Assembly: GCA_902774325.1 (NCBI GenBank)
Contig: CACYIC010000033.1
Coordinates: forward strand, 1 to 32,559
Reading direction: 5' to 3'
DNA from: an uncultured Ruminococcus sp.
GTDB lineage: Bacteria; Bacillota; Clostridia; Oscillospirales; Acutalibacteraceae
Length of the DNA: 32,559 bases
The position numbers and the translations under genes are program-made. The notes beneath the pieces are model-generated. The model made no database searches. It was not told the DNA's origin and saw nothing but the letters and a program-made list of their open reading frames with translations. Of the stretch, positions 10,701-16,617 are shown piece by piece; within the stretch, counting starts at the first letter, position 1, and each line of letters starts with the position of its first letter.

Positions 10701-10717
10701 TCTATAAAGTTTTGCAT
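1760..10717 (-). CDS. Nonribosomal peptide synthetase, A-T-C-A-T-C-A-T-R (peptide aldehyde type)
   Basis: A 2985-residue assembly line. Domains: A1 1-490, T1 (Ser511 in LGGDS), C1 (HHLITDG 685-691), A2 about 1010-1490, T2 (Ser1525, in an unusual LGLTS), C2 (HHIIFDG 1708-1714), A3 about 2015-2490, T3 (Ser2543 in LGGTS), R 2615-2985. R has TGATGFLG (Gly2622) and the SDR pair Tyr2779/Lys2783; such domains release the chain as an aldehyde by NAD(P)H reduction. Both C domains look catalytically intact; there is no epimerase, starter C or thioesterase. By-eye ten-residue codes: A1 AIHVISASIK, A2 DAQDFVTIYK, A3 DMKNICTVSK. A1 has Ala179 where alpha-amino-acid domains have Asp, and GLSE for GPTE, suggesting a fatty or other non-amino acid. 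A3 Lys could suit an acidic side chain. Start chosen at ATG 10717 (AGGGGG upstream); the ATG at 10777 falls in the -35 box. No phosphopantetheinyl transferase is in the window. Confidence 0.93.
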   Translation of the reverse strand: MQNFIERFLSIAAAHPDKTALVCMEEKMTYAQLERLSAKIASRLLRRGAEREKVYPIVLERGFLYIASIIGILRSGAAYSPLSTEYPKDRVDFIIRDSGADFAVDEEFLKNIGSERILSEFPEIRMEDAAIAIYTSGSTGNPKGILHDHWSYTNAIIRQLEIGAGFDDVELSVTPFNFAISAHDILTSLWAGAEIHILTEAQRKDILFIDEYIDRHNITAAVISPQLLKQLPVRESSLRLINSGGERISGIYSPYAHIKNAYGLSEVLSIAMTFELDKAYDNTPIGRPLSGFKAYLLDENGKQVSDGEEGELCIAGTMARGYINLPELTAEVFTENPYSVDESDRRLLHTKDICKKLPDGSIVYVNRKDWMVKVNGQRVEMGEVEVQLGKIKGIVTAVVKAFTDDNGQTYICGYYTSDRELSDAQIRWTLSKKFPPYMIPRFLVKIDEFPLTPNGKLDRKALREPSASDFQAEYAAPETEAERQVCAAFEKLLRVERVGVNDDFFSLGGDSIKAVMLQEELSDFCLSSAQIFSLRTPKAIAAGSGDGETVSFEYEEKSAYPMTDAQLGIYLANIQQPQSLEYNNPASMFFPRDMGVDPEKLARAVRETAKLYPFMRVCARVIDGTPCVVPVRDMKIVVDMETTDETDADKLCADFVKPFDFENGPLFRFKIFVTPEGLYFFNDVHHLITDGTSTSVFIRNLAKIYMGEAPEREDVSGFMLSSYEQKLKQSRRYNECMEFYDKMLAGVETDSNIIPDQIDDPPQITGAHKAFALRDYLSVPLVAEVCKKLGITENSLFLGAFAYALAKQGGQEQSLFCTVENGRHIPELRNTYGMLVHTLPVCVNIDENAQTASYLSDVQELLFDSLSHDLVSIVQLANSYEVNSDIIFVYQGEMLNGVEFNGSFVPYRIHKSGDAMSKLSLDVLKREDDYTLSFEYRADLYLEETIDNFANLYINIVKGLLECQKLSELTFCTEREKEFYRAANDNRLEFDRSLTMVELFRRQARLHPDNIAVSFKDKSLTYSQLDHYSENLAKLLAANGVTREVPVGIMVKRSELFPVCTLAVLKAGGGCQPLDSNYPPDRLMYMLEDSKAPVVIADDELAPIIEGYGGIILSANKIYELPENTEAELTPPLADSLFALIYTSGSTGKPKGCMLEHRNLVNFCLAFCGKFGVTENDRFSAYGAFGFDASMQDLYPALTAGASVYIVPEETRLDLVGLHEFVIGNKITMMDCTTQLGRQYITAYPESPYMRTFTVGGEKLVPCAPPRFDFVNTYGPTECTIYVTDYLIDKEYASVPIGKSFGNCDIYIVDKQNRLLPAGAVGELVISGYPVTRGYLNRPDLTEEKFIPNPFFDFEGYERMYLTGDVCRYLPDGNVQFVGRRDEQVKIRGFRIELTEIERRIREFEQVKDAAVIAKDLPSGGKAVIAYVVADSPIDVPTLNSFISEELPKYMVPSVIIQIEKIPINPNGKVDKRKLPEPSVQSNDEAQGARALNKLEERLCAMVSEITGFESNNVTDSLVSLGLTSLTTIMFSAKLFESFGLKTGAAELMDEECSLLTVENLIIENLLSGRSADSDKRVEAETERVPLCAEQLGVYYDSMKRPDALVYNIPMKYTLSKRTDVDKLKRSLELLIAANPVLTSVVVLDGKDIVQKQPDSLEYDIPVLTMNSAAVAAEEAEFVKPFNLSRGPLFRCEIISTEKNIVLLFDAHHIIFDGLSLSAFIRRLADIYTNDSRPETDTSYYVYIAEEAELERSEQGEKALGYYRELFADYENASDISADLNGSAEEGELREAVTYIDRADADAFCRDNSLTPAALFLAATEYAVSRCTADRHVYISMISGGREDIRFMDSLGMFVKSLPLHACIDRERTALEFVSDAAASIRAAQKNSAYPFIKLFEKYGFASKINYACQLGVDETAVLEGAEIVESVITNPLPKFNLSIHIEDGAEGKIAVNVQYNSALYSEKLAGLISASIAQSAESIIADGSQKLCKISMLTDDDKKKLEAFSGVQSREIETKLYHKLFEARAAENPDKTALIACDRAYTYDELNKECNRVANALIEKGVGRGDRIAFLLPRTSRQIIAIYSILKTGAAYIPCDPEYPDERIKYILENSGAKYIVTDRPRGFDNELDIESLIQNGNASDPAVDVKPGDTAYLIYTSGSTGRPKGVIIKHEGIANYLTPYPENTHIYALKNEGGVYVSVTTVSFDMSLKETAASLCNGLTLVLADEDETKDPLKLCALFRRTGGDVINATPSRIEQYMMLDAFKAVLADCRIIMCGGEKYSPKLLENLKIITRARIFNTYGPTEITVSCNAKELTDSDTVCVGRPLLNVTEYIVDADGNPLPAGIVGELYVGGAGVAEGYLNNPELTEKSFTDYNGGRVYKTGDYARWTENGDVVILGRCDNQVKLRGLRIELGEVERAILSCDGVNQAVVLIRPINGVDNLCAWYSAAPSVTEELVREHISKRLTAYMIPAAIIRLDEMPQTPNGKTDVRALPQPRISFEAAYTEPVTREEKILCEIFKNVLSLEKVSADSSFFDLGGTSLTVTSVLVEANEQGLEVSYGDIFALKTPKAIAAKCSDKSEFSDGLADYDYSVFDDILTANNLDSLKENKNRVGNLLLTGATGFLGVHILKFFLDNYSGHVYCLLRSSKRLSAEQRLRGQLYYYFEDDFEGCFENRVTVVEGSVTDTKWFCQLKDARIDTVINCAALVKHFSETNDIEMVNAEGVKNLIAFCKEHKSMIVQVSTGSVAGDRVNGYPSADVRLTEQKLYFGQVIDNQYVHSKFLAERYVLEAVRDGLRGKIMRVGNLSARDSDGEFQINFVTNGFMGRLRAYLVIGAYPYSMMNYPVEMAPIDETAEAIVRLCSTSDKCCVFHPFNNHFVPLGDIILQMRDMGMNIKLVEDDEFLEMLAKAQSDPVKAKKLTTLLAYDNKDSSKTVEMISTDNEYTTQALYRLGFSWSMTSRDYMSSFITALDGLGFFESEEDE

Positions 10718-10748
10718 AATATCCCCCTTTTTAACTATCTTAGTTTTT

Positions 10749-10777
10749 ATTATACTGTTTTTTTGATTGAAAATCAA
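10749..10777 (-). promoter_or_regulatory. Promoter of the NRPS-MATE operon
   Basis: TATAAT (10749-10754) lies 17 bases from TTGATT (10772-10777). The predicted transcript starts near 10742, giving a leader of about 25 bases before ATG 10717. The -35 box is one arm of a perfect inverted repeat, TTGATT-gaa-AATCAA (10763-10777), which could be a repressor or activator site. The same extended -35 sequence recurs at 28061-28074 and 29049-29058. Confidence 0.7.
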
Positions 10778-10879
10778 TATAATTGTACATATTTGTTATA
10801 ATAATAAAGCTCGCGATTTTTTTCGCTTTACCTTTACCGAACGGGAAAAGCTATTATCGAAACAGCAGAGAGAACAAAC

Positions 10880-10921
10880 AAAATGCCGTACTCAACCATT
10901 GGCGTTAAGTACAGCATTTTT
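10880..10921 (-). terminator. Intrinsic terminator of the C11 protease/beta-helix operon
   Basis: AAAATGC and GTACT (10880-10892) pair with AGTAC and GCATTTT (10908-10920) around one mismatch. Read on the minus strand the stem runs into a T-rich tail (TTTTGTTTGTT). It closes the operon that starts at 18656, upstream of the NRPS promoter. Confidence 0.65.
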
Positions 10922-11075
10922 GAAATTATAATATCGCACTGATCTTATAGCTTTCGTCTGTTTCTTCGGAACTGATTATTACGAAAAGCTCGCCTCGGGG
11001 GACTTTTGAAGCCGTGAAGCACAACATTTTCCGTGATCGGTTTCAATATCAGAGGCGGCAGCCGAAAAGCTTTTT

Positions 11076-11189
11076 TTACTTTAGAATATTATCCTCGTAT
11101 TCGTCTAAGCCGGAGGTTGTAATGACGTCTTCCGTTTTGAATCGGAGAATGTCCAATTCGGTACTTTCATATTTTTCTTTAATCATCAT
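11076..11189 (-). CDS. 37-residue micropeptide at the end of the surface-protein operon
   Basis: A short frame beginning ATGATGATT with a strong GGAGG six bases upstream, only eight bases after the stop of the beta-helix gene, so very likely co-translated. The peptide is charged, with no signal sequence: a Lys/Glu-rich start, a central FKTEDVITTSG block and an acidic Asp/Glu tail ending NILK. I have an impression of similar small clostridial peptides with an EDVITTSG-like centre, but cannot check this here. No Cys and no double-Gly leader, so it is not an obvious bacteriocin or lanthipeptide precursor. It may be a signal, a substrate of the operon's protease, or a small regulator; function unknown. 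It is followed directly by TAA and an A-rich run. Confidence 0.65.
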   Translation of the reverse strand: MMIKEKYESTELDILRFKTEDVITTSGLDEYEDNILK

Positions 11190-11197
11190 AGCCTCCA

Positions 11198-14100
11198 TCA
11201 ATCCCCGAAGAAAACATTGGCAGCCTGATTGTAACGGTAAACCGAAGCCGCGAGCTGCTTTGTGATGCTCTCGCTATAGGGCTTATCATCCGAGCTGTAT
11301 TCCATCGCGGAATAATCGAGCGCCGAATAATGATATTCGTGTCCGTTGATTTTCAGCATATATTCCGTGTCCATCTGCGAAGCGGCTATATCCTTCTTGT
11401 CAAAATAGATCATTCCGTTTTTCTCACCGTAATTCACTGATTCTCCATTAAGGGTTATACCGTTCTTGATCTCATTGGTGAACTTATTCGGTTCGACGAT
11501 CCTGTAATAGTGCCTCAGCGTTGTCTGAGAAAGATAAATAACAGAGGTGCCGACATATTCCAAGCCGCAGGAGAGGAGATTTTCTTCCATATCGCTCGCG
11601 CCGCTTGTAAGCGTCACTTCTCCGGTGAAATAATCTGTACCGCCGTTGGCGAGGTTCTCGATATTGCGGTCAAAGCGAACCTGCGCCTTTGAGCCGTAGT
11701 CGAGCATGGCTTGAACGAGCGTGACAAGCTGATCGTACTTTGTTACGGAGTTCTTTTCGATATATTTTGCCCTAAAGCTTTGATCGGTCATAATCTTATT
11801 CGCGTAGGTCACAGCGGAATAGGTGCTCGTTTCATCCTGAACGACCTTGTCTATCGTTGCAACAGCCGTAATGCCGCAAGTCATTTCCGCTGCTGCGATC
11901 GGACAGGAAACCATGTAATAACCGGAACCGCACGGATCAAGTTCAGGCGTATCATCTGTAAATGTTTTGTCAAGCCAGGAGAAGCTGACAGATGTTTTTG
12001 CCGCCTGCTCCGCTGTAATATTCAGATAGAAGTTCACGCCGATACTGCCGTTGAGCGAAAGACTGTGGCCGGCAAAGAGCTTGCGTTCCCAAACCGCCAC
12101 GGCGGTAATATCGTTTAACAGGCTGTTATTCACGGAGGCTCCGGCGGCATACTCAGTACCGTTTATGCTCCAGCATTTGAATTTGAAGCCATCCGGAGCG
12201 GTAAAATCGCAGGTCGGCAATACATAATCGGGTTCGGCTGAACGGATATCAGCCATATCGCCCGAGCCGCCGCTTGCTTCAAAGGAAACGGTATAATACT
12301 TGGAAAGCTTAGCCTCGCCGTTTCTGACGATCACGCCGTAATCCGCGTTGTCGCTGACAAAGTTTTCCGCAACGGCTTTATCGCTCAGCCCTCTGGTGAT
12401 AAACTGTCCTCCCTGAGGATAGTTTGAGGTGACGCCTATGCGCGAGTCGTCATTCAAATAGCCGACGATATTGATCCTGTCCTCCATAGAATTACTGAAA
12501 TCATTCAGAAAAACATTGTTTTCTGTGTCGGTTCGGGCGCTTTTGTTACCGGTGATATTCACCAAGCCCGATACGGCGAAGTATTTTTGATAGGTGACAA
12601 TCGCGCCGCCGCCGTAATAGCCGTCTACCTGATTTCCCGTGATGGTACCGCCTTTGACGGTCAGACTTCCGTTGTTTACGATACCGCCGCCCGCGACGGT
12701 ATTAAATCCGCCTGTGATCGTGCCGCTGTGCGTAAAGCCGGAGTCTTGGATCGTCAGCGTGCCGTTGTTGGTGATAACGTTGCCGTTTTCCGCCGCGCTG
12801 CTCAGATTACGGTCGATCGTGTGGTCATTGAGGTCGATAACAATGGATTTGCCCTCCGGAATAACGAGCGCAGTATCATTCTCTCCGGCGGTATAATTCC
12901 TCTGGAACATTATGATAACTCCGTCAGGCAAGGTATCGATCTGCGTTTGCAGATAGCTCCATGCTGATAATTTGTTATAGACAGCGGTGAAGGTGACGTC
13001 TCCGGTGACGGAATAGCTGTCGTTCGGCTGATAGATCCTGTCGCTGTCTTCAGCTTTCCATCCCGCGAAAACCTTGTCGGTGCCCGGAGTAAAGCCGCAC
13101 TGCGGCAGGCGGTAGGACGTTCCCTTGATCCACTCGACCGGATCCATGCTGCCCTGAGCCTCGCTGTCACCCTTTTCAAAGGAGATGGTAACCTCCTCGC
13201 CGAGCGCCGCCTCGCCTTCATCATTGAGCAAAACATCATATAAGTTATTATCGCTTGTGAAATTGCCCGCGCCGCCATTGCCGCTTAAACCGTCGGTAAA
13301 GACAACAGGATTGGCGGAGGGATCCTCAACAGCGGAGGAGACACCTATAGAAGCGTCAGCGCCCAACTCCCCCGTGATAAAAATTGTATAGAGCCCCAAA
13401 GTATCGGCGAGCCAAATGTTTGAGGGATCCGATTGCACGGTGTTATTTGTAACAGATACGTCGCCCGAGATGCTGATCTCGGAATCATCGGAGGCGTACA
13501 CACCGCCGCCGACGGTATCGGCTTCGTTGTCGATAATGCTGCCGCCGTTCATGATAAACACCGCATTGTCGTCGAGGTAAACACCGCCGCCGTTGTCAGC
13601 AGCGTTGCCGCTGATCTCACCGTCGTTCATGATGAAAGTGCCGTTTTCAAAAACATATACTCCACCGCCGAAATCGCCGGTATAGGTATTTTGATTATCG
13701 CTGATCCTGCCGCCGTTCATGGAAAAGTAAGCGCCGTTTCCGACAAAAACTCCGCCGCCCATATAGCCGAAGTAATTATCGGAAATGCTGCCGCCGTTCA
13801 TTGTGACGGTTGCCTGCTGCGATATATAAACAGCCGCGCTGGTTTGCTCGTCAAGAGGACTGTTGTTTCCCGTAATGCTGCCGCCGTATATGTTGAGACT
13901 CGCCATTTTGTCAACAAAAATTCCAGAGCCCTCGCCGTCATCCGAGCTGCCGCCCGTGATCTTGCCGCCTTCGCCGCAGTCATACAGACTGAGCGTTCTT
14001 CCTGTGCCGATAAAAACGACTCTCTCCCCTGTGCCGGTCTGCTTGACAATATGTCCGTTCAGACACAGGTTTGTTTCGCCGCTCGGAACGGTCCACTGTT

Positions 14101-14308
14101 CGTTCAAGGTGACGTCTGTCATCAGGCAGTAGCTTCCCTCTTGGGGAGGGAGACTGTCGGAAGCCGTCCATTCGGTAAAGCTGACGCCGTCATGAGTATG
14201 CGTGTGCTCGTTTCCCTCTGCGCTCACGGAAAAGGGAGCCGCAGCGATGACGCCAAGCGTCATCGCAGACGAAAGCAGTATGCTGATGAACCTTTTGATC
14301 CTGTTCAT
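11198..14308 (-). CDS. Secreted beta-helix / InlB-repeat surface protein
   Basis: A 1036-residue exported protein with a Sec signal peptide (1-30, ending VSAEG). Residues about 90-300 are repeated turns of a right-handed parallel beta-helix, with the recurring pattern MNGG-x-I-S-x-N followed by GGGVY; a second, shorter run covers about 460-610. Each block is followed by an InlB B-repeat/Flg_new-like module (about 375-445 and 660-730; the 'FAGWK' and 'FKCWS' strands). The C-terminal 300 residues begin GHSLSLNGSIGVNFYL, a domain I associate loosely with Ruminococcus surface proteins but cannot name. No LPxTG, dockerin or transmembrane anchor is seen, so it is probably released or held by its partners. 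Start ATG has GGAGGG six bases upstream; the gap to the lipoprotein gene is 31 bases. Likely adhesion or glycan binding; unproven. Confidence 0.85.
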   Translation of the reverse strand: MNRIKRFISILLSSAMTLGVIAAAPFSVSAEGNEHTHTHDGVSFTEWTASDSLPPQEGSYCLMTDVTLNEQWTVPSGETNLCLNGHIVKQTGTGERVVFIGTGRTLSLYDCGEGGKITGGSSDDGEGSGIFVDKMASLNIYGGSITGNNSPLDEQTSAAVYISQQATVTMNGGSISDNYFGYMGGGVFVGNGAYFSMNGGRISDNQNTYTGDFGGGVYVFENGTFIMNDGEISGNAADNGGGVYLDDNAVFIMNGGSIIDNEADTVGGGVYASDDSEISISGDVSVTNNTVQSDPSNIWLADTLGLYTIFITGELGADASIGVSSAVEDPSANPVVFTDGLSGNGGAGNFTSDNNLYDVLLNDEGEAALGEEVTISFEKGDSEAQGSMDPVEWIKGTSYRLPQCGFTPGTDKVFAGWKAEDSDRIYQPNDSYSVTGDVTFTAVYNKLSAWSYLQTQIDTLPDGVIIMFQRNYTAGENDTALVIPEGKSIVIDLNDHTIDRNLSSAAENGNVITNNGTLTIQDSGFTHSGTITGGFNTVAGGGIVNNGSLTVKGGTITGNQVDGYYGGGAIVTYQKYFAVSGLVNITGNKSARTDTENNVFLNDFSNSMEDRINIVGYLNDDSRIGVTSNYPQGGQFITRGLSDKAVAENFVSDNADYGVIVRNGEAKLSKYYTVSFEASGGSGDMADIRSAEPDYVLPTCDFTAPDGFKFKCWSINGTEYAAGASVNNSLLNDITAVAVWERKLFAGHSLSLNGSIGVNFYLNITAEQAAKTSVSFSWLDKTFTDDTPELDPCGSGYYMVSCPIAAAEMTCGITAVATIDKVVQDETSTYSAVTYANKIMTDQSFRAKYIEKNSVTKYDQLVTLVQAMLDYGSKAQVRFDRNIENLANGGTDYFTGEVTLTSGASDMEENLLSCGLEYVGTSVIYLSQTTLRHYYRIVEPNKFTNEIKNGITLNGESVNYGEKNGMIYFDKKDIAASQMDTEYMLKINGHEYHYSALDYSAMEYSSDDKPYSESITKQLAASVYRYNQAANVFFGD

Positions 14309-14339
14309 ATTATCCCTCCAAAAGCCTCAGTCGGCATTG

Positions 14340-16577
14340 TCAGGACGCTTTTGCGAGCGTCAGCGTCGGATAGCAGACGTACCAACCCTGTCCGCCTGCC
14401 TCCCAATCGTGCTTACTGAGGAAAACACCCTCGGTGCCGAGCCCTCCGTTCAGCTTCGTGTCGTCCCAGAGCATCGGCAGGCTGATGACAGCGAACGCGC
14501 CGCCGTCCTTTGAGTAGGAGGGTACCGATTGGAAATTATTCGACGAAGGATAGCCTGCCTTTTTGGTCAGAGTATTGGGGATACGATAATATTCGTCCGT
14601 TTTATTGAATTTGTCAGCGCCCATTTTTTCATAGTAGAAGCCTAAGCCGCCGACCTTGCGGTTTTCCGTTCCGGATTTATTCGGATTCACCAGAGGATCC
14701 AGCTTAGTCGTTTCGTTCATCTTCTCCTCTGAAAAGCCCGCGAACATCATCTCTTCCTTTAAGGTCCTGCCGTGCATCCTCGCAGCGAAGCGCTCCGCGT
14801 CCGTCTTGCCCAGGAAAATGTATTGAGAAAGCCGATTGTTTTTCATCGGGTTGTAGATAAAGCTTGTGACCTCGCCCGTCATATAGACATAGGAGCCTGA
14901 CAGATAGCAGTAGGGGTTGCCGTTTTTATCGGTAGTAACAGACTCAAAATCAGGGTAATACACCGAATCGGCAAGCTTGATGTTAGCGTCGTTGGCGTCA
15001 TAGCCCTTGAAGAAGCTCAGAAGTCCGAGCGCTTTCCTGAGATGTACCTCGATATCGAGCGAATAGAGCTGCTTTTCGATCAGAGAGGTGGTGGTAAAGT
15101 TATCGTTGATCGCGCAAAGCTGCAAAAAGCGGTTGATGGGATTGGACGGCTTGTTCTGCATGGCTGTCGCCACCTCGCGGTAGCTGGATTCGAGCAGCTT
15201 GACCTTATCGGCGATCGTGTCGATATTGCTCGCGGGAAGCTTGCTGATCTTGACCGCCATCTTATTCAGCGCGTCCAGCGCTTCCTCTTTGCTGTTGACC
15301 TCGACTCCGTCAAAGGATTTGAGCAGGGTGTTGATCTTCTTGGCGTTTTTCTTGTTCAGCGCGTATTCGATATCGGAAATACAGGAAATCATCGCGCTGA
15401 AGGACGTATCAAAATTCGCAAGCGCAGTTTCCTTTTGATCGCGCTCTATCGCGTAGAGCATATCGGTCTGACGCTCAAGAGTGCTGTCGATCTCATCCAA
15501 ACGGCTGTTCAATTCCCTGAGCTGCTGCTGGATCTCATTGAGCTTATCCATTTCATCCTGATGGCGCGAGCTCTCGGTGGGGACAACGCCGAACCAGCCC
15601 AATACCTGATAGCCAAAGGAAGCTGCGCTGCCGATGCCCTTAACAACGCCGAAAATAGTGCCGAAGGTGGTGTTGCCGAAGCCGCCTACGATCCCCTTGA
15701 TGACCTTGACGTCGGAAGCATCCAGAGCCTTGCCCATCGACTCCACCGAATAGGAGCGGGACATAGTCACAGCCTCTGGGTTGGTCTTGCCGTTTTTATC
15801 GGTCAGGCTGTCCTTTTCAAGCGTGATGCTGCCGATGTAGAAATAGCCGTTTTCATCCTCCGGCTGCTTGGCGACCTTTAATACAAGGTTGCGATAATTT
15901 TCATTGTCGGGATCTTTTTCCAAACTTAAAATATCCGCTCCCTCAAAATCGTTGCCGAGGGTGATGCTGTTCTTTCCGAAATTCTCGGAGAACACCGCGC
16001 ACCGCGGCTGCAGCGTGACGGTCAGCTCATAGAAGCCGTCATTTTCCAATGCCGATTCAAAGAAAGGATAGAAATATCCGCCCTCGGGCGCTTCTTCCGA
16101 ACCGAGACTCGCGAGCATGACGCGCTTGGTGATCGCATCCTCCGAGCCGAAGGGCTTGCCGCTGAATTCCATTGTTCCGTAGCAGCCGGTCGCCGCGCTG
16201 TCGTCAGCGATCACAGGCGAGCCGCTGACTGTCAGAGTGATGCTGTTATTATCGTTTGAGAGCTTTGACACCTTCATTCCCTCAAAGGCGTCCTTTAGGG
16301 TGATGTCATCCGCGGTCAAGCTGCCGCTGATCTCGGTGCCGTCCACGGTGAGCTTCAACTCCTGCGCGAGCTCGGATTTATCGTCGGGAACAGAAATATA
16401 ATCCACATCCGCGCACAGCGCTACGCTCGTTTCCGTTATGGCCGCCTCATCGGGAGAAGCGGAATCAGAGGTCGGCTGATCGCCGCCCGGTTCGCTGCCG
16501 CAGGCTGTCATGACGCCCGTCACCATTATCGCCGCGAGGGCAAGGCTAAGGATTCTGGTAAGTATGGAGTTTTTCAT
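14340..16577 (-). CDS. Lipoprotein with central hydrophobic segment and coiled coil
   Basis: A 745-residue lipoprotein: a lysine-led hydrophobic signal ends in VMTAC-GSE, a usable lipobox with lipidated Cys26. Residues about 45-290 look like beta-rich domains. About residues 295-345 are Gly-rich and hydrophobic (KGIVGGFGNTTFGTIFG onward). Directly after comes a heptad-rich coiled coil (LNEIQQQLRELNSRLDEIDS) and further helices to about 500. The C-terminal third is soluble and Trp/Tyr-rich. The hydrophobic-patch-plus-long-helix layout recalls helical membrane-active toxins and delta-endotoxin N-termini, but that is a resemblance of shape only. I do not recognise the family. Ribosome site AGAGGA precedes ATG 16577. 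It sits 40 bases after the C11 protease and 31 before the beta-helix gene, so all are probably one operon. Confidence 0.8.
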   Translation of the reverse strand: MKNSILTRILSLALAAIMVTGVMTACGSEPGGDQPTSDSASPDEAAITETSVALCADVDYISVPDDKSELAQELKLTVDGTEISGSLTADDITLKDAFEGMKVSKLSNDNNSITLTVSGSPVIADDSAATGCYGTMEFSGKPFGSEDAITKRVMLASLGSEEAPEGGYFYPFFESALENDGFYELTVTLQPRCAVFSENFGKNSITLGNDFEGADILSLEKDPDNENYRNLVLKVAKQPEDENGYFYIGSITLEKDSLTDKNGKTNPEAVTMSRSYSVESMGKALDASDVKVIKGIVGGFGNTTFGTIFGVVKGIGSAASFGYQVLGWFGVVPTESSRHQDEMDKLNEIQQQLRELNSRLDEIDSTLERQTDMLYAIERDQKETALANFDTSFSAMISCISDIEYALNKKNAKKINTLLKSFDGVEVNSKEEALDALNKMAVKISKLPASNIDTIADKVKLLESSYREVATAMQNKPSNPINRFLQLCAINDNFTTTSLIEKQLYSLDIEVHLRKALGLLSFFKGYDANDANIKLADSVYYPDFESVTTDKNGNPYCYLSGSYVYMTGEVTSFIYNPMKNNRLSQYIFLGKTDAERFAARMHGRTLKEEMMFAGFSEEKMNETTKLDPLVNPNKSGTENRKVGGLGFYYEKMGADKFNKTDEYYRIPNTLTKKAGYPSSNNFQSVPSYSKDGGAFAVISLPMLWDDTKLNGGLGTEGVFLSKHDWEAGGQGWYVCYPTLTLAKAS

Positions 16578-16617
16578 AATGATTCCTCTTTTCTATATTT
16601 GAATGAAATCATCAGGA

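Larger units (their letters stand above)
10718..11075. other. Intergenic region between the micropeptide gene and the NRPS
   Basis: This stretch holds the NRPS promoter (10749-10777), a terminator (10880-10921) and a 33-codon ATG-TAA frame at 10926-11027 on the minus strand with only a weak ribosome site. The short frame encodes a readable segment (GELFVIISSEETDE) and may be the remains of a longer gene. Nothing else is recognised. Confidence 0.5.

Noticed and set aside
10718-10777. Longer NRPS start at ATG 10777
   Set aside because: It lies in the -35 box with no ribosome site; ATG 10717 has AGGGGG at proper distance and fits the A-domain start.
10926-11027. 33-codon minus-strand frame after the micropeptide
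   Set aside because: ATG to TAA is intact but the ribosome site is weak and no family is visible; left as a possible relic rather than a gene.
13433-14419. 328-codon plus-strand frame opposite the beta-helix protein
   Set aside because: Repeats mirror the beta-helix repeats on the other strand; no independent coding evidence.
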